Shown here: positions 15,759 through 20,946 of the stretch, in pieces
How positions within the stretch are numbered: the stretch's first letter is position 1
Layout: each line of letters starts with the position of its first letter
NCBI GenBank assembly: GCA_035504175.1
Contig: DATJSJ010000031.1
Location: forward strand, 1 to 20,946
DNA: 20,946 nucleotides
Source of the DNA: DATJSJ01 sp035504175
GTDB lineage: Bacteria; Pseudomonadota; Alphaproteobacteria; Acetobacterales; Acetobacteraceae
Reading direction: 5' to 3'
Program-made: the position numbers and the translations under genes
The notes under the pieces: model-generated
Told to the model about the DNA's origin: nothing
What the model saw: the letters and a program-made list of their open reading frames with translations, nothing else
Database searches by the model: none

Positions 15759-15809
15759 GGCCGGCGCCCGGTCGAGCTGCGGCGCCCAACCCGGAGCGAG
15801 GCGGGCCAC

Positions 15810-15838
15810 TTGAAGCCAGGCGGGGTAATCCCGACACT
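15810..15838 (+). promoter_or_regulatory. Possible moaA promoter
   Basis: TTGAAG (15810-15815) and GACACT (15833-15838) are 17 bp apart in the gap between the DUF3553 gene and moaA. The -35 matches 4 of 6 and the -10 only 3 of 6. I see no molybdenum-cofactor riboswitch in the leader. Confidence 0.25.
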
Positions 15839-15869
15839 GCGCTGATCCTCACGGAGTGCCCGGCAGGCC

Positions 15870-16856
15870 ATGATCGACCCGTACGGCCGGTCCATCACCT
15901 ATCTCCGCATCTCGGTCACCGACCGCTGCGACCTGCGCTGCGTCTATTGCATGGCCGAGGACATGCGCTTCCTGCCCAAGGCGGAAGTGTTGAGTCTGGA
16001 GGAGCTCGACCGGCTGGCAGGAGCCTTCGTCGGCCTCGGCGTGCGCAAGCTGCGCATCACCGGCGGCGAGCCACTGGTGCGGCGCGACGTGCTGCGCCTG
16101 TTCCGCCGGCTCGGTGCCCGGCTCGGCCACGGGCTGCAGGAGCTGACGCTGACCACGAACGGCACCCAGCTCGCCCGCTTCGCCGGCGATCTGCATGCCG
16201 CGGGCGTGCGGCGGGTGAATGTCAGCCTGGATACGCGCGATCCGGCCACGTTCAGCGCGATCACCCGCCGGGGACGGATCGAGCCGGTGCTGGAGGGGCT
16301 CACGGCGGCGCGTGCGGCCGGGCTCGCAGTCAAGATCAACACGGTCGCGCTGCGCGGCGTCAACGAGGACGAGATCGACGACATGGTCGCCTGGTGCGGC
16401 GAGCAGGGCTTCGATCTCTGCCTGATCGAGACCATGCCGATGGGCGAGATCGACGGCGACCGCACGGCGCAGTACCTGCCGCTGTCGCTGGTGCGGGCGC
16501 GACTGCGGCGGCGTTGGACACTCGAGGACAGCGACTACCGCACCGGCGGCCCGGCGCGCTACGTCACCGTCGCCGAAACCGGTCGGCGCATCGGCTTCAT
16601 CACCCCGATGACGCACAATTTCTGCGAAAGCTGCAACCGCGTGCGCCTGACCTGCACCGGAACGCTGTACATGTGCCTCGGTCAGGAAGATTCGGCCGAC
16701 CTGCGGGCGGTCATGCGCAGCGGCGCTTCGGACGCCGAGCTGGAACAGGCGATCCGCGCGGCGATCGCCCGCAAGCCGAAAGGGCACGATTTCATCATCG
16801 ACCGCCGGCATCAGCGTCCGTCGGTCGGCCGGCATATGAGCGTGACCGGCGGCTGA
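15870..16856 (+). CDS. moaA: GTP 3',8-cyclase MoaA (molybdopterin biosynthesis)
   Basis: This 328-residue radical SAM enzyme makes (8S)-3',8-cyclo-7,8-dihydroguanosine 5'-triphosphate from GTP, the first step to molybdopterin. The N-terminal radical SAM cluster is CDLRCVYC (C20, C24, C27), followed by ITGGEPLVRRD for SAM binding and LTTNGTQLA. The C-terminal second cluster has C252, C255 and C269 (FCESCNRVRLTC...C). The chain ends in the conserved Gly-Gly that reaches into the active site. The start is ATG 15870; GGAG lies 13 nt upstream, a long spacing. Partner genes moaC/moaE are not here. NicB needs this cofactor, but moaA is general housekeeping and the distance of 10 kb makes a direct link weak. 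Confidence 0.97.
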   Translation: MIDPYGRSITYLRISVTDRCDLRCVYCMAEDMRFLPKAEVLSLEELDRLAGAFVGLGVRKLRITGGEPLVRRDVLRLFRRLGARLGHGLQELTLTTNGTQLARFAGDLHAAGVRRVNVSLDTRDPATFSAITRRGRIEPVLEGLTAARAAGLAVKINTVALRGVNEDEIDDMVAWCGEQGFDLCLIETMPMGEIDGDRTAQYLPLSLVRARLRRRWTLEDSDYRTGGPARYVTVAETGRRIGFITPMTHNFCESCNRVRLTCTGTLYMCLGQEDSADLRAVMRSGASDAELEQAIRAAIARKPKGHDFIIDRRHQRPSVGRHMSVTGG

Positions 16857-16867
16857 GGCCGGTCTGA

Positions 16868-16901
16868 CCGGTCCGCCGGCGGTTTCGCGCCGGCGGACCG
16901 G
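16868..16901. terminator. Strong hairpin between convergent moaA and lipoprotein gene
   Basis: A perfect 14-bp inverted repeat (CCGGTCCGCCGGCG and its complement) encloses a GTTTCG loop. It starts 12 bp after the moaA stop and ends 10 bp before the stop of the opposing lipoprotein gene. No T-run follows on either strand. Location and stability suggest a bidirectional terminator or mRNA 3'-end stabiliser typical of GC-rich genomes. Confidence 0.75.
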
Positions 16902-16911
16902 AGAACGGAGA

Positions 16912-17097
16912 TCAGTAGCCGTTCGGCTGCACGACGACCGCCGGCGCCGGTTGTGCCGGCGGCGTCTGCACGACCACCGGTGGTGTCGGGGCGGGCGTTG
17001 TGGCCACGACGGGGGCCGGCGTGTTGACCTCGCAGCCGGCCAGCGACAACAGCGCCAGCGCGGCCAGGGCCGCTACACGCGACGGACGAAGCTGCAT
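16912..17097 (-). CDS. Small Pro/Val-rich lipoprotein, function unknown
   Basis: This 61-residue protein has a clear lipoprotein signal: MQLRPSR, a hydrophobic stretch of Ala and Leu, and the lipobox LAGC with lipidated C22. The mature part of 40 residues is almost entirely Pro, Ala, Val, Thr and Gln (repeated PAPVV, PPVVVQ, PAVVVQP) with no globular character. ATG 17097 is preceded by an excellent GGAGGAG, which makes this a real gene despite its size. It sits 63 bp downstream of the methyltransferase gene on the same strand, so they may share a transcript. A role as a periplasmic spacer or envelope tether is possible but nothing shows it. Confidence 0.8.
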   Translation of the reverse strand: MQLRPSRVAALAALALLSLAGCEVNTPAPVVATTPAPTPPVVVQTPPAQPAPAVVVQPNGY

Positions 17098-17160
17098 TGG
17101 TCTCCTCCAGGGTTAGACGCGAGACACACCTCTACGCGCCGGAGCGGCGATGGTTCGATG

Positions 17161-18054
17161 CTAACATGATTTCGCCGCCGCATCCGGGGGAGGGCGCAGC
17201 GCCGCGGCCAGGCTGGTCTGCGCGCTGCCGGGACGCAGCGGCTGCGGCTGGGAAGGCGCCGGCGCCCAGGCGGTGAGCATGGCCAGGCGCAGGGTCACCT
17301 CGATCCGGTCACCGGCGCGCGGCATCGCCGCGAGCGCGGCTGGGAACAGCCCGCGCGGCGGTATGCGCCGGTCGCGCTGGCGCAGCGCATTGGTCTCGCC
17401 GGCGGCCCGAAGGTCGCGCAGCAGGGCGAGCGGGTCGGCGTAAAGCAGGCGGATTTCATCCAGGTCCGCGACCGGCAGGGCGAAGCCGGCGCGTTGCAGC
17501 AGGCCGGCGGCGTCGCGCAGGCTCGGGAAAGGCGCGACGCGCGGGCTGGCGCCGCCGGTGAGCGCGGCTTCGACGCCCGCCAGCGCCTGAGCCAGTGCGG
17601 CGCCGGTGCCGATCGTCGGCAGGCTGGCGAGCAGCAATCCGTCCGGCCGCATCGCCCGGCGAAGCTGGATCAGGCAACCCGGCAGGTCGTTCACCCAATG
17701 CAGCGACAGGCTGGCGACCACCAGGTCGAAGCTGTCCGGGGCGAAGGGCAGGAATTCCTCGTCCGCGGCCAGGGCATTGGCGCCGACGCTGCGTGCGGCC
17801 ATGCGGGCCGAGAGGTCGCAGCTCGTCACGCCGATGCCGCGCGCCTGCAGCAGCGGGGCGACGATGCCGCGGCCGCCGATATCCAGGGCGGTGGAGAAGC
17901 GCCGGGTGACGTCGTCGAGCCGGTCGAGCAGGCGCCCGGCCGCCTCATGCAGGATCCCGGCGACCTCCGGGAGGGTGGCGGCAGCGCGATCGCGGTGCTG
18001 CCGAACCGCCCGCCGATCGAAAATCTCGGCGCCACTGACGCTCTCGACTGCCAT
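17161..18054 (-). CDS. Class I SAM-dependent methyltransferase, BioC/NDUFAF5-like
   Basis: A protein of about 297 residues. The N-terminus EIFDRRAVRQHRDRAAATL is typical of the alphaproteobacterial BioC/NDUFAF5-like family. SAM motif I is ALDIGGRGIVAPLL (56-69), the acidic end of strand 2 is SCDLS (78-82), and the post-motif is LVVASLSLHWVNDLPG (111-126). The C-terminal part carries the usual helical insert. Related proteins act in biotin synthesis (malonyl-ACP methylation) or, in mitochondria, hydroxylate an arginine of a complex I subunit; which applies here is unknown. The start is uncertain: ATG 18054 and ATG 18063 lack good ribosome sites, while ATG 18123 has AAGGG upstream but adds 23 residues of poor coding character. 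It is divergent from comF, a neighbourhood common in alphaproteobacteria. Confidence 0.85.
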   Translation of the reverse strand: MAVESVSGAEIFDRRAVRQHRDRAAATLPEVAGILHEAAGRLLDRLDDVTRRFSTALDIGGRGIVAPLLQARGIGVTSCDLSARMAARSVGANALAADEEFLPFAPDSFDLVVASLSLHWVNDLPGCLIQLRRAMRPDGLLLASLPTIGTGAALAQALAGVEAALTGGASPRVAPFPSLRDAAGLLQRAGFALPVADLDEIRLLYADPLALLRDLRAAGETNALRQRDRRIPPRGLFPAALAAMPRAGDRIEVTLRLAMLTAWAPAPSQPQPLRPGSAQTSLAAALRPPPDAAAKSC

Positions 18055-18363
18055 GCCGCGCATGTGCGCCGGCGCCCGCACGATGCCAAGCCGCGATCCC
18101 GGGATATCAACCCGGGCGTGCATGATTTCCCTTGATCTTCTCCCGCACGTCCGCAAAAACGCTGCTTCGTCAGGTGTTGGTGGGGGGAGGGCCGGAGCGA
18201 GCGCACGACGCGGTCGAGCGTTCCCCGAGCCCGAGCCGCGGCGCCGCAGTCCCGAAGCGACGCCCTGCGCGGTGTGCCCGCAGGGCATCGGTTCGACGGG
18301 GCTGCGGTGCCGTGGCCCCGCCACCCTCGAAGCAAAGACTCGCCCCTGCAGCAGGGATCAGGA
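18055..18363. other. Gap between methyltransferase and comF with two hairpins
   Basis: About 309 bp lie between the two diverging starts. Two short perfect inverted repeats lie side by side: GCCCTGCG/CGCAGGGC (18262-18269 and 18279-18286, 9-nt loop) and CGGGGC/GCCCCG (18297-18302 and 18315-18320). I see no convincing sigma-70 promoter and no extra gene; open frames across the gap are continuations or shadows of the flanking genes. Confidence 0.5.
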
Positions 18364-19221
18364 ATGATCGCGGCATCGGACGACGCGGCGAGGCTCGGCT
18401 CGTCGGCAGCCCGTCGCGAGGTCCGGGCAGCGCTGCGGCAGGCGGCGCGCCTGGCCGGCGGGGTGATCGACCTGCTGCTGCCGCCGCAATGTCCAACCTG
18501 CGACGCCATCGTCGACCGACCCGGCCGGCTCTGCCCGGACTGTTTTCGGGCCACCTCGTTCATCACCGAGCCCTGCTGCCGGCATTGCGGCGTGCCGTTC
18601 GCGCATGCCGCCCTCGGGGCGCCAGACGGGTGCTGTCCCACCTGTCGCGCCGACCTGCCGCTGTTCGACCGGGCACGCGCCGCGTTTCGCTATGACGACC
18701 AGGCGCGACGCGTCTTGCTGCCGTTCAAGCACGGCGACCGGGTGGATCTGGCTCGGGCGCTGGCGCCGGCGATGGCGCGGGCCGGCGCCGCGTTGCTGCG
18801 CGATGCCGAGATCCTCGTGCCGGTGCCGCTGCACCGCTCGCGATTGTTCGCGCGGCGCTACAACCAGGCAGCGCTGCTGGCACGCGCGGTCGGCCGTATC
18901 GCCGGCCGTCCGGTGGCGGTCGACGCGCTGCGACGCCTGCGGCGGACCGAGTCGCTCGGCCATCTCACGGCCGCGCAGCGGGCGGCGGAGGTTGCCGACG
19001 CTTTTGCCGTCGCGCCGCGGCGCTTGGCGCTGGTCGCCGGCCGGCGGGTGCTGCTGTTCGATGACGTGCTGACCTCCGGCGCCACCACGGGTGCGTGCGC
19101 GGCGGCGCTTCGCACGGCGGGCGCCCGCGCGGTGGACGTGCTGGTGGCGGCGCGCGTCGCGGATCCGCGGCTGGACAGCCCGACCGCGGCGCCGCGGGCC
19201 GACGAGGAAGAGGATCCCTGA
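18364..19221 (+). CDS. comF: ComF family phosphoribosyltransferase-like protein
   Basis: A 285-residue protein. ATG 18364 follows AGGG and AGGA; the open frame runs 30 codons further upstream without support. The N-terminal zinc-ribbon region is rich in cysteine pairs: C43/C46, C57/C60, C71-C72/C75 and C90-C91/C94. The C-terminal phosphoribosyltransferase-type domain has the PRPP loop VLLFDDVLTSGATTG (about 228-242), preceded by VPVPLHRSRLFARRYNQA. ComF is needed for DNA uptake in competent bacteria, but the exact reaction is not established and most species carry it as a conserved gene of uncertain role. The tail is acidic (DEEEDP). grxC follows on the same strand after 72 bp. Confidence 0.93.
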   Translation: MIAASDDAARLGSSAARREVRAALRQAARLAGGVIDLLLPPQCPTCDAIVDRPGRLCPDCFRATSFITEPCCRHCGVPFAHAALGAPDGCCPTCRADLPLFDRARAAFRYDDQARRVLLPFKHGDRVDLARALAPAMARAGAALLRDAEILVPVPLHRSRLFARRYNQAALLARAVGRIAGRPVAVDALRRLRRTESLGHLTAAQRAAEVADAFAVAPRRLALVAGRRVLLFDDVLTSGATTGACAAALRTAGARAVDVLVAARVADPRLDSPTAAPRADEEEDP

Positions 19222-19293
19222 CCCTTGCGCGACGGCGCCCGGCGCCCAACCCTGTGCGCGGTGGCGCCGCTCCCGGGCGCCGGGGAGCCGTGC

Positions 19294-19563
19294 ATGCCGC
19301 TGGTCGAGGTCTATACCCAACCCTGGTGCCCGTTCTGCGCCCGCGCCCTGAGCCTGTTCGAGCGCAAAGGTGCCGCGGTCAGGGAGATCAGCGCGCCGCA
19401 CGGCACGGCGGAGCGGGCCGAGTCGGTCCGGCGCAGCGGCGGCCGCACCACCGTGCCGCAGATCTTCATCGACGGGCGGCATATCGGCGGCTCCGACGAT
19501 CTGGCGGCGCTGGATGCGGCGGGCGGGCTCGATCCGCTGCTGACCGTACAGGCAGCGCGTTGA
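19294..19563 (+). CDS. grxC: Glutaredoxin 3 (GrxC type)
   Basis: This is an 89-residue dithiol glutaredoxin for reduction of disulfides and glutathione adducts in the cytoplasm. The active site is C12-P-F-C15 (usual form CPYC, so Tyr is Phe here). Glutathione-binding elements TVPQIFIDG (cis-Pro55) and GGSDDL (65-70) are intact. I choose ATG 19294, with GGGGAG 6 nt upstream. The longer open frame adds 23 residues without family resemblance. It follows comF closely and likely shares its transcript. Confidence 0.95.
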   Translation: MPLVEVYTQPWCPFCARALSLFERKGAAVREISAPHGTAERAESVRRSGGRTTVPQIFIDGRHIGGSDDLAALDAAGGLDPLLTVQAAR

Positions 19564-19746
19564 CCCGAGGCGGTATCGGCGAAGCTCCGAACCGCGCGGC
19601 AAGGCGGGGGTTGGCGGGAATGCGGCCGGCTGGTCGAGCCTGTCCCCGCCCGGCGTCACGATACGGTCACCTTTTCCCTGGCACTCTCTTGAACGGACTG
19701 CCAATCTGCCCAGGTCCACAGTCGAGAGGTTAGACAGGGCCGCCGG
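19564..19746. other. Gap between grxC and DUF1178 gene
   Basis: These 183 bp hold no open frame that I would support, no clear hairpin and no convincing promoter. The base composition from about 19660 to 19735 is lower in GC than the rest of the window, which suggests non-coding or regulatory sequence. Confidence 0.5.
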
Positions 19747-20223
19747 ATGATCCACTACCAGTTGCGCTGCAGCCGGGCGCACGAGTTCGACGGATGGTTC
19801 CGCGACAGCCGGACCTTCGCGGACCAGGCGAAGCGCGGATTGCTGGAATGTCCCGAATGCGGGGACGTGCGGATCGAGCAGGCGCTGATGGCCCCGTCGA
19901 TCGGTGGTCGCGCCGCGGAACCGTCGCCCCCACCCGCGCCGCCGGCCCCGGCCCCGCCGTCGTCGGAGCCGGTGAAGGTCGCCGCCCCGACCGAGGTGAT
20001 GCCGGCGCAGGTGCGGGCCATGCTGCAGCGGCTGCGCGCCGAGGTTGAGCGGAACTGCGACTATGTCGGCGAGCGCTTCGCCGACGAGGCGCGCCGCATC
20101 CATCGCGGCGAGACCGAGCGACGCGGCATCTACGGCGAATCGACCCCGGATCAGGTCGAGACGCTGGCCGAGGAAGGGATCACCGTCTCCCGCATTCCCT
20201 GGGTGTCGCGCGCCGACGGCTGA
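19747..20223 (+). CDS. DUF1178 family zinc-binding protein
   Basis: A 158-residue conserved alphaproteobacterial protein of unknown function. The N-terminus has a likely zinc site, with C8, H12, C35 and C38 (LECPECG). A Pro/Ala-rich linker (about 57-80) separates it from a helical C-terminal part with VRAMLQRLRAEVERNCDYVG, FADEARRIHRGETERRGIYG and ITVSRIPWV, the family signature. ATG 19747 is preceded by AGGG at about 9 nt. In many alphaproteobacteria this gene follows comF and grxC with a carbon-nitrogen hydrolase gene between; that gene is absent here. Confidence 0.92.
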   Translation: MIHYQLRCSRAHEFDGWFRDSRTFADQAKRGLLECPECGDVRIEQALMAPSIGGRAAEPSPPPAPPAPAPPSSEPVKVAAPTEVMPAQVRAMLQRLRAEVERNCDYVGERFADEARRIHRGETERRGIYGESTPDQVETLAEEGITVSRIPWVSRADG

Positions 20224-20265
20224 GACGCCGCCTCGCCATGCGCCGGGCGGCGGGGCAGGTAACGG

Positions 20266-20293
20266 GCGGCCGCGGTTGTCGGCGCGGCGGCCC
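20266..20293. terminator. Weak hairpin between DUF1178 gene and aminotransferase gene
   Basis: GGCGGCCGCG and CGCGGCGGCC can pair as a 10-bp stem with one mismatch and an 8-nt loop. There is no T-run. It could end the comF-grxC-DUF1178 transcript, but such repeats are frequent by chance at this GC content. Confidence 0.2.
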
Positions 20294-20337
20294 CGACCTA
20301 CGGTGCCGCGGCTTGTGACACAGCCGAGACCGCCGCC

Positions 20338-20946
20338 ATGCGCCTGACCGCCGACCGCCTGGATCGCATCAGTCCGAGCCAGACCATCGCCATCTCGACC
20401 AAGGCGCGGGCGCTGAAGGCGGCGGGGCGGGACGTGATCAGCCTCTCCGCCGGCGAGCCGGATTTCGACACGCCCGACAATGTCAAGCAGGCGGCGATCC
20501 GCGCGATCGAGCGCGGCGAAACCAAATACACCGACGTCGCCGGCACGCCGGCGCTGCGCCGCGCCATCGCCGACAAGTTCCGCCGCGATTCCGGGCTCGA
20601 CTACAAACCGGAGGAGGTCATCGTCTCGACCGGCGGCAAGCAGGTGATCTTCAACGCCATGCTGGCGACCCTGAACGCCGGCGACGAGGTGGTGATCCCG
20701 AGCCCGTGCTGGGTGAGCTACCCGGACATCGTGGCGCTCGCCGACGGCAAGCCGGTGATCGTGCCCTGCGGCCAGAACAATGGCTTCAAGCTGCGCGCGG
20801 AGGATCTCGAGGCGGCGATCACGCCGCGCACGCGCTGGCTGATGCTGAACAGCCCGTGCAATCCGACCGGGGCCGCCTATTCCGCGGCGGAGCTGCGGCC
20901 GCTCTGCGACGTGCTGCTGCGGCATCCGGACGTCTGGGTGTTCACC
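20338..20946 (+). CDS. aatA: Aspartate-type aminotransferase (class I), 3' end outside window
   Basis: The first 203 residues of a fold-type I PLP aminotransferase; the frame is open to the window edge, so roughly half the usual 400 residues is visible. Features are LSAGEPDFDTP (36-46), YTDVAGTPALRRAIA (64-78), STGGKQVIFNAM (97-108), the PLP-stacking W125 in SPCWVSYPD, and the NPTG motif (N175). The PLP lysine lies beyond the edge. The subfamily is that of alphaproteobacterial aspartate aminotransferases, some of which also use prephenate. ATG 20338 has only a weak GAGA upstream. A 114-bp gap separates it from the DUF1178 gene, so it probably has its own promoter. Confidence 0.94.
   Translation, partial: MRLTADRLDRISPSQTIAISTKARALKAAGRDVISLSAGEPDFDTPDNVKQAAIRAIERGETKYTDVAGTPALRRAIADKFRRDSGLDYKPEEVIVSTGGKQVIFNAMLATLNAGDEVVIPSPCWVSYPDIVALADGKPVIVPCGQNNGFKLRAEDLEAAITPRTRWLMLNSPCNPTGAAYSAAELRPLCDVLLRHPDVWVFT

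Noticed and set aside
15459..15809. 117-codon N-terminal extension of cheA
   Set aside because: It runs opposite the DUF3553 gene and lacks similarity, while ATG 15458 has a strong ribosome site and starts the Hpt domain directly.
15759..15869. Molybdenum-cofactor riboswitch before moaA
   Set aside because: The 111-bp leader shows no matching conserved stems that I can recognise.
18358..20925. 855-residue minus-strand open frame opposite comF, grxC, DUF1178 and the aminotransferase gene
   Set aside because: It crosses four well-supported genes and intergenic gaps, with no motif and Arg/Gly/Ala-rich composition.

Overview
The window has very high GC (visibly around 70%). Coding is dense on both strands, and many genes start with GTG and overlap the previous stop by 4 bp. 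The gene content and the cheA-cheW-cheY-cheB-cheR order suggest a free-living alphaproteobacterium, most likely Rhodospirillales (Acetobacteraceae-like). That placement is an inference from style and content; no rRNA or tRNA is present. I see no phage, insertion sequence, CRISPR array, tRNA or rRNA.

Region 1 (1-10209) is a divergent catabolic locus. Leftwards run nicA and nicB (molybdenum/Fe-S/cytochrome nicotinate dehydrogenase), a 6-hydroxynicotinate reductase (hnr), and a UPF0280/ApbE-like protein cut by the window edge. Rightwards run hyuA and hyuB, the two subunits of an ATP-dependent hydantoinase/oxoprolinase-type amidohydrolase. The 273-bp gap between nicA and hyuA holds two near-identical, oppositely oriented 21-bp operator-like sites (18 of 21 positions match), one in front of each arm. 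This suggests both arms answer to one regulator. The proposed route is nicotinate to 6-hydroxynicotinate (NicAB), then 1,4,5,6-tetrahydro-6-oxonicotinate (Hnr), then lactam opening, possibly by HyuAB in place of the enamidase known from Eubacterium barkeri. UPF0280 may install the covalent flavin known in Hnr.

Region 2 (10223-15458, minus strand) is a compact chemotaxis operon, cheA-cheW-cheY-cheB-cheR, with no receptor gene. CheA has an Ala/Pro-rich linker where a P2 domain would be, and an extra C-terminal CheW-like domain.

Region 3 (15549-20946) is housekeeping: a DUF3553 protein, moaA (molybdopterin biosynthesis) with a strong downstream hairpin shared with a convergent small lipoprotein gene, a BioC/NDUFAF5-like methyltransferase, then comF, grxC, a DUF1178 zinc-binding protein and the first half of an aspartate-type aminotransferase gene running off the right edge.

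Most of the very long open frames opposite these genes are mirror artefacts of high GC and are not annotated.
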